Part shown: one piece after another, positions 33,735 to 42,583 of the stretch
How the letters are laid out: every line of letters begins with the position of its first letter
How positions within the stretch are numbered: position 1 is the first letter of the stretch
Assembly: GCA_018260565.1 (NCBI GenBank)
Contig: JAGLAZ010000003.1
Location: 119,816-166,090 of the forward strand
DNA length: 46,275 bases
Direction of reading: 5' to 3'
From: Flavobacteriaceae bacterium
GTDB taxonomy: Bacteria; Bacteroidota; Bacteroidia; Flavobacteriales; Weeksellaceae
Position numbers and translations under genes: made by a program
Notes under the pieces: generated by a model
Told to the model about the DNA's origin: nothing
Database searches by the model: none
Seen by the model: only the letters and a program-made list of their open reading frames with translations

Positions 33735-34898
33735 ATGGTAAAAACTAAAATAATCCTTGCCCTTGTGGCATTGCCGATGGCAGGAAGCCTAATGGCTCAA
33801 AACTTATCGGAAATACGCCCCGTACTTACGGGCGCCCCATTTCTTAGAATATCTCCGGACGCACGTGCAGGAGGTATAGGAGACCAAGGTGTAGCCACTA
33901 CTACTGATAATTTTTCCCAGTTCTGGAATGCAGCTAAATACCCTTTTAGCCATATTAGTTCAGGGGTAGGTTTTACCTATACTCCTTATATGAGCAAAAT
34001 TACCAATGATGTTTTCTTACTGTACGGTTCGTATCATCGTTTTATAGGTGATGAAGATCGTAGCACTATTTCTGCAAGTCTATACTACTTTAATATGGGA
34101 TCTGTAGATCTTACTAGATTGGTAGGTACTCAGGTAGTTCCAGAAGGTACAGCCAAACCGAACGAATTTTCTATAGATGTAGCCTATGGTTTAAAGTTGG
34201 CGGATAATTTTAGTATGGCTGTAACTGGTAGATATATTCGATCTGATCTGGGTGCCTCTTTTAATACGAATAGTACTTTGCGTGCAGCTAATAGTTTTGC
34301 AGTAGATATCTCAGGATATTTTATTTCCCCTACGCATACGAGTTTGGGTAACTATGAGGGCCGAGCAAGAGCCGGTTTTTCGGTTCAAAATTTAGGACCT
34401 CGCTTAGATTATACTGGTAATGATGATAGCAGAAGTTATCTCCCTACTGCAGCTCGTCTAGGTGCAGGTTATGACCTATATTTAGACGATAGTAACCGTA
34501 TCGGGATAACTGTAGAAGGCTCCAAACTTCTCGTTCCTGGCCCTGAAATTACAGGATTTAATGTTTTAAGGGAACCTATTTATGCATTGCCCAATGTCGG
34601 AGTTTTAGAAGGTGTTTCTAAATCCTTCAAGAACCCTAAAAGCGTTATGCTAAGTGGGGCTTTGGAATATGAATATGAGGATTTATTTGCTGTACGTACA
34701 GGATATTTTCATGAAAGTGCTGAACAAGGTGGAAGACAATATGCCACGGTAGGTGTAGGCGTAAAATATAATTCTTTCGGATTAGATGCCTCCTATTTAA
34801 TTAATACCAGTAAGGTAAATACAGCCCTGGATAACACTCTGCGAATAGGCCTCACATGGAATATTGGGGAGGAAACGAGTAATGTAGATGATTATTAA
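33735..34898 (+). CDS. porV: Type IX secretion outer-membrane protein PorV (LptO)
   Basis: FadL-like beta-barrel that shuttles type IX cargo from the translocon to the PorU sortase complex. The signal peptide ends at about MAQ22. The mature start PVLTGAPFLRISPDARAGG-type patch (GAPFLRISPDARAGGIGDQG is the conserved stretch, about residues 33-52) and the ATTTDNFSQFWNAAKY segment are diagnostic. The 387-residue length is typical. It lies directly after porU, and a terminator follows, closing the transcript. Confidence 0.96.
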   Translation: MVKTKIILALVALPMAGSLMAQNLSEIRPVLTGAPFLRISPDARAGGIGDQGVATTTDNFSQFWNAAKYPFSHISSGVGFTYTPYMSKITNDVFLLYGSYHRFIGDEDRSTISASLYYFNMGSVDLTRLVGTQVVPEGTAKPNEFSIDVAYGLKLADNFSMAVTGRYIRSDLGASFNTNSTLRAANSFAVDISGYFISPTHTSLGNYEGRARAGFSVQNLGPRLDYTGNDDSRSYLPTAARLGAGYDLYLDDSNRIGITVEGSKLLVPGPEITGFNVLREPIYALPNVGVLEGVSKSFKNPKSVMLSGALEYEYEDLFAVRTGYFHESAEQGGRQYATVGVGVKYNSFGLDASYLINTSKVNTALDNTLRIGLTWNIGEETSNVDDY

Positions 34899-34901
34899 TC
34901 T

Positions 34902-34927
34902 AAAGCTTCCCTCGGGAAGCTTTTTTT
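34902..34927 (+). terminator. Rho-independent terminator after porV
   Basis: AAAGCTTCC (34902-34910) pairs with GGAAGCTTT (34915-34923) around a four-base loop, with T's to 34927. The T run touches the ATG of the next gene. Confidence 0.9.
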
Positions 34928-37135
34928 ATGGAAATACCTAAAGAAAATTTTCGGATAAGCCCTTTAAGCCAATTCCGCACTCTCTTTGCTCGTCAAGAAT
35001 TTTTTACTGCTTTACGAGGTACCTTTGCCATCCTAGCCCCTGCATTTTTTTTGGTATATACAGGGCATTTAGCTGAATATTTTGCCTTGCCTTTGGGGAC
35101 AAGTATTATAGTGTACATGGATTCCCCAGGACCTTTTATCCGCAGAAGAAATGCATTACTTTTTGGGCTTTTACTTTGTACTTGTACAGTAGCTATTGGC
35201 CTAATGGTTCATGGTCATCCCATGTGGGTATTCTTATTCTTATTGATTTTATCTCTACCGCTTTCGATGTTAGGCTTATATGGCAACAGATTAAGTGCAG
35301 TAGGCGGACTTTCTCTCTTATCATATTCCTTATTTAGCTGTGGCAATTTCGGGCATAATGGATTTTTCCTTACACTCTCCGCATTTTTCATCGGTGGCTT
35401 ACTGTATATAATGGTCTTGTTTATTGGGCAAAAAATGCAACCCCATAAACTTAGTCAGCAACTGGTATCGGAAAATTTTAAAGAAATCGCTGCACTTCTC
35501 CGCCTTCATGTATTGCGCTACGGACAGAATACTAAAGATCTTCAATTAGAAATAATTAAAAAACAAATTGAGATCAAGGATCTGCAGGAGCAGACTCGTG
35601 AAATTTTATTCAAAACAAGAGAAATTATTAAAGAAAGTACTACTCAGGGTCGTCTTCTAATGTTCTGTTTCTTGCAAAGTATTGATATTCACGAAAAGTT
35701 ATTTACAAGTGACGGTATTAATAAAAATTTAGAAACGCTACGAGGATATAATTTATTTGAAACTCAGTTTCAGACCTATTTATCCAGATTGGCATTTAGG
35801 ATTGAGGAACTTTCTGTACACATTCATTACCCTAATGTACAGATGCCAGATCTTTATCAAATTCAGGATGAAGAGAAAGCATTTTTAGATGAATATCAAC
35901 AATTTAAAAATAGTAATGAGGAAAATCCTCAAGCCCTTGGTTTAAAACAACTATCACTAAGCGTACGGAGGATTAAGGAATTATCATTATTAATAAGAAC
36001 ATGTTATGAGGCACTGGAAAGTGAAAAATTTTCTGCTAAGGCGTTGTCCACTGGATTGGATGTAGAAAAATTCGTTCCAGAAAGCCCAAAATTAAATCAT
36101 AAACTATTTCTGCAAAATTTAAGTCTTAAAAGTTTTCAATTTCGCTTTGCAGTAAGACAAACAGTTGCATTATTATTAGGATATAGCCTGATTTTCATAC
36201 CTTCCTTTCCTGCCGGGCATGTGTATTGGGTTCTTATCACCATCCTTACTATTATTCGTCCCGATTTTAGCATATCAAAGGATCGCAATATTAAGAGGCT
36301 TTTAGGGACAATAGGTGGTGCTTGTACCGCCTATGCCATTATTGTATTAGGGTCAGATTCATGGATTCTAGTAGCAAGCCTAATGGCAGGTTTTTTCTGC
36401 TATTTTATTTTGCTAAGATTTCATTATGGATGGGCTGTTTTTTCTACCACCATCAGCGTCTTTATTACTTTTAATTTTCTCCATCCTGGTATTGTAAACC
36501 AGATATTTGTAGAAAGGCTTGTAGATACTTTAATAGGTGGATTAATAGCCTATGTGGTTTCTTATTTCTTACTTCCCAATTTTGAAAAAAATCTTACCAA
36601 GAAAAAACTAACAGATTATTTAGAAGCATATTCAGAGTATTGGGCTGTTATTTCTAAAAAAATATCAGGAGAGATAATCCCAGAACATCATTACAGACTT
36701 GTAAGGAAAAATGCCTTTATCGCATTAGCAAATTTTTCAGATTCTTTTCAGAAAATGATGCAGGAACCTTCCCAGCAACAGAGAAAACTAAAAATGCTCC
36801 ATCAATTGGTCAATCTCTCCCACCTTCAATTATCCTATACCACTTCCTTTTATCAGCTAAAATCATCTGATTATAATAAGTTAAAAGAATCTGATTTAGC
36901 CAATGCACAAAAGGTAAATCAAGAACTGGCACAAAGCCTTTATTGGTCTTCGGAAAAAAGAAATTTCAAATTCCCTATCACCGCAGAATTACTTCCTACA
37001 GAAGAGGTTACGGAAAATATGAGAAAAGATCCGGAAAACCCACAAAGACAATTACTGCATCTTATCATCCAAACATCATTGGATCAAAGAAAAATTATTG
37101 AAAAAAATTATTCTGATGCCACTACAATCCAATGA
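34928..37135 (+). CDS. FUSC-family inner-membrane protein (YccS/YhfK-like)
   Basis: The 735-residue protein has two membrane modules: about five or six helices in residues 25-165 and another set in about 395-545. Cytoplasmic helical regions lie between them (with KQIEIKDLQEQTREILFKTREI-like coiled-coil patches such as IEIKDLQEQTREIL) and after them. This is the layout of the fusaric-acid-resistance/aromatic-acid exporter relatives. Whether it exports anything is not known. The ATG follows the porV terminator with no space, so its promoter must overlap that hairpin or lie within porV. The 3' end overlaps the next, convergent gene by 28 bases. Confidence 0.85.
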   Translation: MEIPKENFRISPLSQFRTLFARQEFFTALRGTFAILAPAFFLVYTGHLAEYFALPLGTSIIVYMDSPGPFIRRRNALLFGLLLCTCTVAIGLMVHGHPMWVFLFLLILSLPLSMLGLYGNRLSAVGGLSLLSYSLFSCGNFGHNGFFLTLSAFFIGGLLYIMVLFIGQKMQPHKLSQQLVSENFKEIAALLRLHVLRYGQNTKDLQLEIIKKQIEIKDLQEQTREILFKTREIIKESTTQGRLLMFCFLQSIDIHEKLFTSDGINKNLETLRGYNLFETQFQTYLSRLAFRIEELSVHIHYPNVQMPDLYQIQDEEKAFLDEYQQFKNSNEENPQALGLKQLSLSVRRIKELSLLIRTCYEALESEKFSAKALSTGLDVEKFVPESPKLNHKLFLQNLSLKSFQFRFAVRQTVALLLGYSLIFIPSFPAGHVYWVLITILTIIRPDFSISKDRNIKRLLGTIGGACTAYAIIVLGSDSWILVASLMAGFFCYFILLRFHYGWAVFSTTISVFITFNFLHPGIVNQIFVERLVDTLIGGLIAYVVSYFLLPNFEKNLTKKKLTDYLEAYSEYWAVISKKISGEIIPEHHYRLVRKNAFIALANFSDSFQKMMQEPSQQQRKLKMLHQLVNLSHLQLSYTTSFYQLKSSDYNKLKESDLANAQKVNQELAQSLYWSSEKRNFKFPITAELLPTEEVTENMRKDPENPQRQLLHLIIQTSLDQRKIIEKNYSDATTIQ

Positions 37136-37689
37136 TCTGAATACGAGAATCCCTCTAACAGATAGGATGTGTTTTCCGGCAAAATTTTCCCTATAGCAAT
37201 AGGTATTTTCATATCAAAGAGCTCAAAACTTTCACGAAATGAATACGGATTAGATTTGCTAATCTTATACAAAGCCTCTTTGCAAGCCCAAATGAAACTT
37301 GCTTCATTTTTTGTTGCCCCATTAATAATACCGGTTTCTTTTTCTTTTGGCCCAGTAATTTTTGGCAAAACACGCAATGTTTTTTCCGAAATTTTCTCTA
37401 CATCAAGTCCTAAACGAGCCTCATGAATTGCGACTGCTACCAAAGGAAACTTATGGCTAACAGAATAAAATTTTTCTTGTTTTACATCATAAAAACAAGA
37501 TTCTCGCAGTGTTCGATTAGGTAAGGTTAATTCCAATTTGTCCAGAAGAAGATTCTTCATTTCTTCCTCCAATTTTTTAATTTGGATTTTGGTATAATTA
37601 GAATATGTAGAAGATTGTAGTGTATTTTCTATTATATAAATTTTTACGCCTTTGTTACTAATAAATTCTATGAGGGAAAACTGCATCAT
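37108..37689 (-). CDS. 4'-phosphopantetheinyl transferase superfamily protein
   Basis: Transfers the phosphopantetheine arm of CoA to a carrier-protein serine. The Mg-binding GLDVEKI and the WACKEALYK motif, with the expected spacing of about 55 residues, identify the Sfp/Gsp-type superfamily. At 193 residues it is short for a Sfp enzyme, but this is normal for the flavobacterial group found next to ahcY. The carrier-protein target is unknown. It is divergent from ahcY with 34 bases between the starts. Confidence 0.88.
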   Translation of the reverse strand: MMQFSLIEFISNKGVKIYIIENTLQSSTYSNYTKIQIKKLEEEMKNLLLDKLELTLPNRTLRESCFYDVKQEKFYSVSHKFPLVAVAIHEARLGLDVEKISEKTLRVLPKITGPKEKETGIINGATKNEASFIWACKEALYKISKSNPYSFRESFELFDMKIPIAIGKILPENTSYLLEGFSYSDHWIVVASE

Positions 37690-37723
37690 GGGATAAGACT
37701 TCGTAAATTAGCACAAATTTTAT

Positions 37724-39043
37724 ATGATAGAGACTCAAAACGTGGCTTTTACACCATACAAAGTAAAAGATATTTCTTTAGCTAAATGGGGGCGTGAGGA
37801 AATACGGCTTGCCGAAGCTGAAATGCCAGGACTTATGGCCTTACGCGAGGAATTCGGACATAGTAAACCATTGCAAGGTGCACGTATTGCAGGATGCCTA
37901 CATATGACTATACAGACTGCCGTACTTATAGAAACATTAGTAACATTAGGGGCAGAAGTTACTTGGTCTTCTTGTAATATATTCTCCACCCAAGACCATG
38001 CTGCAGCAGCTATAGCAGAGGCAGGAATTCAGGTATACGCATGGAAGGGGCTAAACGAAGAGGATTTTAACTGGTGTATAGAGCAGACATTATTTTTTGG
38101 GGAAGACAGAAAACCCTTAAATATGATTTTAGATGATGGTGGTGATCTTACGAATATGGTTTTAGATAAATACCCAGAACTTGTTGCAGGTATTAAGGGA
38201 TTATCAGAGGAAACTACCACTGGAGTACACCGCTTATATGAAAGGATGTCTGCTGGAACTCTCCCAATGCCGGCAATTAATGTTAACGATTCGGTAACGA
38301 AATCAAAGTTTGATAATAAATACGGTTGTAAAGAGTCTGCAGTGGATGCGGTACGCCGAGCAACTGACGTGATGCTTGCAGGGAAGCGTGTGGTGGTATG
38401 CGGATATGGTGATGTAGGCAAAGGAACTGCTGCATCTTTTCGGGGCGCAGGTTCCATAGTTACCGTTACGGAAATAGATCCTATATGTGCTCTTCAGGCA
38501 GCAATGGATGGATATGAAGTTAAAAAATTAGATACTGTAATTACTAATGCAGATATCGTTATTACTACTACTGGTAACTTCAATATCGTACGGGCAGAGC
38601 ATTTTAGAAAAATGAAGGATAAAACTATCGTATGTAATATAGGTCACTTTGATAATGAAATAGATATGAAGTTTCTTAATGATACCTATGGTGCTACTAA
38701 ATCTACCGTAAAGCCACAAGTAGATATCTATAATGTAGATGGAAAAGAGATTATTCTTTTAGCTGAAGGTCGCCTCGTAAATTTAGGATGCGCCACAGGA
38801 CATCCGAGCTTTGTAATGAGTAATTCCTTCACGAATCAAGTTTTAGCACAAATTGAACTTTGGACTAACTCTCAGGCGTACAAAAACGAGGTTTATATGC
38901 TTCCTAAACACTTAGACGAAAAAGTTGCCAAACTGCACCTTGCAAAGCTTGGAGTAGAGTTGGAAGAACTATCTGATGAACAAGCTAAATACATTGGAGT
39001 TTCTAAGGATGGGCCTTACAAGCCAGATTATTATAGATATTAA
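37724..39043 (+). CDS. ahcY: Adenosylhomocysteinase
   Basis: Splits S-adenosylhomocysteine to adenosine and homocysteine, keeping methylation reactions going. The NAD-binding GYGDVGKG, the substrate loops [16 protein letters not shown]-type patch ([11 protein letters not shown]) and the C-terminal KPDYYRY are textbook, and the 439-residue length fits the bacterial enzyme. A strong terminator follows at once. Its divergent pairing with the phosphopantetheinyl transferase gene is one I know from other Weeksellaceae. Confidence 0.98.
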   Translation: MIETQNVAFTPYKVKDISLAKWGREEIRLAEAEMPGLMALREEFGHSKPLQGARIAGCLHMTIQTAVLIETLVTLGAEVTWSSCNIFSTQDHAAAAIAEAGIQVYAWKGLNEEDFNWCIEQTLFFGEDRKPLNMILDDGGDLTNMVLDKYPELVAGIKGLSEETTTGVHRLYERMSAGTLPMPAINVNDSVTKSKFDNKYGCKESAVDAVRRATDVMLAGKRVVVCGYGDVGKGTAASFRGAGSIVTVTEIDPICALQAAMDGYEVKKLDTVITNADIVITTTGNFNIVRAEHFRKMKDKTIVCNIGHFDNEIDMKFLNDTYGATKSTVKPQVDIYNVDGKEIILLAEGRLVNLGCATGHPSFVMSNSFTNQVLAQIELWTNSQAYKNEVYMLPKHLDEKVAKLHLAKLGVELEELSDEQAKYIGVSKDGPYKPDYYRY

Positions 39044-39050
39044 CAATATA

Positions 39051-39075
39051 AGCAACCTAATAGGTTGCTTTTTTT
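39051..39075 (+). terminator. Rho-independent terminator after ahcY
   Basis: AGCAACCT (39051-39058) pairs with AGGTTGCT (39062-39069) around a three-base loop, followed by T's to 39075. Confidence 0.9.
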
Positions 39076-39131
39076 ATACCCAATATTACGGTAAGGAAAA
39101 TATATACCTATATTCGTTTTTCATAATATGT

Positions 39132-39653
39132 ATGGAGGCAAATCTACTTAACAGTATCCGGAATAAGCCCCGATTCAAAATGATTACCCCACTTACTCGG
39201 GAAGCATATGAAATGAAAATGCGTGCGTATCTGGGCAAGCATACGCAGCTATTTTCTAATTCTATTTCCAAAGAATCTAGCAATATTTGTGTAAAAACAA
39301 AAGATGATCCTTTTTGGAAACCTTATCTCACACTAAGAACGGAAACGGAAGACGGCAAAACAATTATCCGTGGAATCTTTGGGCCAAGTAATGCCGTTTG
39401 GACATTTTTTATGTTTTTATATTTTGCTTTTTCCACTTGCTGGATGACTTTTTTTACCTTGTGGTGGGTCACAGACCAAATAAAAAGTAAGGATTACCCA
39501 TGGGCACTCTCCGTTTCAATGGTATTTTTATTTTTAATGATTGCCACTTGGGCAGCCTCATGGGTCGGAAAAATATTAGCCAAAAAAGAAATGGATATTT
39601 TGAGAGAATTTGCGGAACAATCCATGCAAGGATTTGATTTCTCAGATTTTTAA
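39132..39653 (+). CDS. Hypothetical protein with two membrane helices
   Basis: ATG 39132 gives 173 residues. The frame extends upstream into ahcY through the ahcY terminator, so the longer version is rejected. An N-terminal soluble part of about 85 residues (PLTREAYEMKMRAYL) is followed by two hydrophobic helices around 91-118 (VWTFFMFLYFAFSTCWMTFF) and 125-150, and an acidic tail (EQSMQGFDFSDF). I do not recognise the family; it is likely an inner-membrane protein. A bidirectional terminator separates it from the catalase gene. Confidence 0.65.
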   Translation: MEANLLNSIRNKPRFKMITPLTREAYEMKMRAYLGKHTQLFSNSISKESSNICVKTKDDPFWKPYLTLRTETEDGKTIIRGIFGPSNAVWTFFMFLYFAFSTCWMTFFTLWWVTDQIKSKDYPWALSVSMVFLFLMIATWAASWVGKILAKKEMDILREFAEQSMQGFDFSDF

Positions 39654-39656
39654 CAT

Positions 39657-39688
39657 AAAAAAACCCGAGAAATTCTCGGGTTTTTTTT
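39657..39688. terminator. Bidirectional terminator between the membrane protein and catalase
   Basis: CCCGAG and CTCGGG flank an AAATT loop (39664-39680), with an A run before and a T run after, so the hairpin can end transcription in both directions. Confidence 0.9.
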
Positions 39689-39703
39689 ATAGTAATTTAG
39701 ATA

Positions 39704-41830
39704 TTAAGAAGGTACTTTTCTAGCTTGTTCTCTATCCCAAACTCTGTGTCCCGCAACTGCTGAAATGAATTTATCTGCATCGCCATCTAATACAACTCCC
39801 TCATCAATAAAGGATTTTATTTTTTTAGACAAATGAGTTTCTTCAAAGAATGCTTCGGTACCCAGATCAAAACCTACCGCTTTGCAATGCGTATATGCTT
39901 CATCAAAGAAATGAATTGCTTCCGGAGTATTTGCTAAAGTTTTCACAGATTCATCCCCTTTTACAATTGCCACAGCATCAAGTAAAACAGAGGAATGATT
40001 AAATACTGTTTTATCTGGAGTGACCATTTTGCCACCTTTAGTTTTTACATCTGAAAGTTTTGGTGCCACGAGAATCGCTTTTCCGCCTTCACTTTTAATT
40101 TTAGAAACCAAGTTTTCTAAGGATGCGTCATCAACCCCATCTGCTATAAAAACTCCAATTTCTCTAGTTTTGATACCCTTTTTAGGCTGATTCGCCATGC
40201 TTAAAGCTTTAGATTTTGTTAGGCTCATTTTCACGGGCTTAGCCTGGAAATCCGCTGGATCTGCTCCTGCAGGAACGGCCTTATTTTCAAAGGTATATAT
40301 TTCAGTAGGTTTATCAACTCCAATTTTTTCAGCTACATATTGAGCCAAATCCATGTCTATATTAGTAAGATTTTTTACCATTCTTTCTTTTATAGAAGTC
40401 GTGTTTACTTTGGATAATTCAAAGCTTAACGCATCTTTAATGTGCTGCTGCTCATACTCACTTTGAGAATTATAAAATAGTATGGCCTGAGAGAAGAAAT
40501 CAAAGAATTTTTCAGACTTACCTCTTACTTTTACTGCCTGATCAATAGATTCTGGAGCTGTTACAAATCCACCCTCACTTAATTTAGCTAAATATGGGCA
40601 GCCATCACCTAATGTATTTGGGGAATAGTTTGCCTTTCCAGTAGGAATTTGTGTTTGGAAGAAGCCATCTCTACGGTTATTGTGAACTGTGTGAAGTGGC
40701 TGATTAATAGGTAAATTGTTAAAATTTGCAGTACCTAATCTATGTACCTGAGTATCTGTGTAGCTAAGAATTCTTCCCTGCAAAAGAGGATCATTAGAAA
40801 AATCGATTCCAGGAACGATGTTAGATGGACAGTATGCTACCTGCTCTACCTCGGCAAAGAAATTATTGGGTACACGATTTAGGGTCATCGTACCAATTAT
40901 TTCTACAGGAATTAGCTCTTCAGGGATAAGTTTAGTAGGATCTAAAAGATCAAAATCAAATTTATGCTCATCTTCTTGCGGTACCAACTGTACACCAAGA
41001 TCCCATTCTGGATAATTTCCTTCAAGAATACTATTAAGTAAATCCCTTCTATGGAAATCTGAGTCCTTTCCATTTACTTTAGTCGCTTCATCCCAAGCAA
41101 CGCTGTGAACACCCAATTTAGGTTTCCAATGGAATTTTACGAAAGTAACTTTCCCTTCTTCATTTACTAGCTTAAAAGTGTGTACTCCAAAGCCCTCCAT
41201 CATACGGTAGCTTCTAGGAATCGCCCTATCACTCATAGTCCACATAATCATATGGGAAGCCTCCGGCATTAGGGAAATAAAATCCCAAAAGGTATCATGT
41301 GCAGAAGCTGCCTGTGGCATTTCATTATCCTGTTCCGGTTTTACTGCATGTACTAAATCTGGAAATTTATTGGCGTCTTGTACGAAAAAGACAGGGATGT
41401 TATTCCCTACTAAATCCCAGTTTCCTTCTTCCGTATAAAATTTCACAGAAAAACCACGCACATCTCTAGCAAGATCCGCAGAACCACGGAAACCTGCTAC
41501 TGTGGAAAATCTCACGAAAACAGGAGTCTCTGCGCCTACCTGAGTAAGTACTTTAGCACGTGTGTACTGGCTCATATCCTTAGAAAGTTTGAATACGCCA
41601 TGTACAGCGGTACCACGGGCGTGAACAACTCTTTCAGGTATTCTTTCTCTATCGAAATGAGCCATTTTTTCCTTCATTAGGAAATCTTCCAATAGACTAG
41701 GACCTCTTTTCCCAGCTTTTAAGGTATGATGCTCATCATTTACAGGAACGCCAGTATTGGAAAGTGTTACCTTTCCTTCGCTATATAGCGTATATTCCTC
41801 TAATTTTTTTGTTTTTTCGTTTTCTTTCAT
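39704..41830 (-). CDS. katE: Large-subunit monofunctional haem catalase (HPII type)
   Basis: Breaks down hydrogen peroxide. At 708 residues it belongs to the large-subunit clade, with the C-terminal flavodoxin/DJ-1-like domain (about 555-700, starting IGVFIADGVDDASL). The catalytic His70 is in RVVHARG, the distal Asn in LVGNNIPVFF (about 143-144) and the haem-ligand Tyr in RILSYTDTQ. No signal peptide is seen, so it is cytoplasmic. It is a single-gene unit: the terminator at its 3' end is shared, and the HAD gene upstream ends 89 bases before it. Confidence 0.97.
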   Translation of the reverse strand: MKENEKTKKLEEYTLYSEGKVTLSNTGVPVNDEHHTLKAGKRGPSLLEDFLMKEKMAHFDRERIPERVVHARGTAVHGVFKLSKDMSQYTRAKVLTQVGAETPVFVRFSTVAGFRGSADLARDVRGFSVKFYTEEGNWDLVGNNIPVFFVQDANKFPDLVHAVKPEQDNEMPQAASAHDTFWDFISLMPEASHMIMWTMSDRAIPRSYRMMEGFGVHTFKLVNEEGKVTFVKFHWKPKLGVHSVAWDEATKVNGKDSDFHRRDLLNSILEGNYPEWDLGVQLVPQEDEHKFDFDLLDPTKLIPEELIPVEIIGTMTLNRVPNNFFAEVEQVAYCPSNIVPGIDFSNDPLLQGRILSYTDTQVHRLGTANFNNLPINQPLHTVHNNRRDGFFQTQIPTGKANYSPNTLGDGCPYLAKLSEGGFVTAPESIDQAVKVRGKSEKFFDFFSQAILFYNSQSEYEQQHIKDALSFELSKVNTTSIKERMVKNLTNIDMDLAQYVAEKIGVDKPTEIYTFENKAVPAGADPADFQAKPVKMSLTKSKALSMANQPKKGIKTREIGVFIADGVDDASLENLVSKIKSEGGKAILVAPKLSDVKTKGGKMVTPDKTVFNHSSVLLDAVAIVKGDESVKTLANTPEAIHFFDEAYTHCKAVGFDLGTEAFFEETHLSKKIKSFIDEGVVLDGDADKFISAVAGHRVWDREQARKVPS

Positions 41831-41919
41831 AATCGAAAATTAAGATGTTACGGGTGATGATGGTAAAGATAGTTATTAAAGAGAATGTTACTAAATTAAA
41901 TAACTAATTATTTAAATAA

Positions 41920-42582
41920 TTAAGGAAAAAAACTGTTGATCTTTTCCAGAGTTATTTTAGCAAAATCATCTATGATAATATTTGCAGTGGATATGTCTTG
42001 TTTTTCTGTATGCGGGCTCTGAAATCCAGCACAAAATATTCCTGCCCTGTTGGCCGCAATAACACCATTTGTTGAATCCTCTATTACCATACAGTTCTCT
42101 TTGGGCTTTCCTGATAGTCTTGCAGCCTGAAGAAATATTTCAGGATGTGGTTTACTCTCTGGTAAATCGGCACCACTTATTTTGGCTAAAAAATAGGGTT
42201 CAAGATTAAACTTTTCAAAAACCCATTCTATTGTTTGATGGCTTGCAGAACTGGCTAACACCAGACTGATATTATTTTCATAATAATGCTGAATTAAATT
42301 TAAAACACCCGGAATTAAATCAAATTCAGGATCTTCATCAAATAAAATTTTAAAGTTTTTTCTTTTTTCTTCGATCATTTCCTCTACGCTGGCATGTAAA
42401 ATAAATTGATCTTTGAGTGTTTGGCAGACTTTTTTAGTAGAAGCACCAGCGAAACCTGCGTACATCTCCGCACTTACATCTATTCCAAATGTATCAAACA
42501 TTAAAAAATAAGCTTTGTGATGCAGAGGTTCTGTATCTACGATAACGCCATCCATATCAAACAAGACCGCCTGTAAACTCAT
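41920..42582 (-). CDS. HAD-superfamily phosphatase/phosphoglucomutase-like protein
   Basis: A 220-residue HAD hydrolase of the beta-phosphoglucomutase/DOG1 type. Motif I DMDGVIVDTEP holds the nucleophile Asp9 and acid/base Asp11, motif II is LASSASHQT, the motif III lysine is in ESKPHPEIF, and motif IV is VIEDSTNGV. The cap domain covers about 18-85. The substrate is probably a sugar phosphate, which would suit the glycosyltransferases of the same operon. It begins one base after the DPP-IV gene ends and is the last gene of the leftward operon. Confidence 0.9.
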   Translation of the reverse strand: MSLQAVLFDMDGVIVDTEPLHHKAYFLMFDTFGIDVSAEMYAGFAGASTKKVCQTLKDQFILHASVEEMIEEKRKNFKILFDEDPEFDLIPGVLNLIQHYYENNISLVLASSASHQTIEWVFEKFNLEPYFLAKISGADLPESKPHPEIFLQAARLSGKPKENCMVIEDSTNGVIAANRAGIFCAGFQSPHTEKQDISTANIIIDDFAKITLEKINSFFP

Positions 42583-42583
42583 A

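Noticed and set aside
28101-34898. gldJ-porU-porV block as a novel system
   Set aside because: It is the known type IX secretion machinery with standard domain content and order; recorded as features only.
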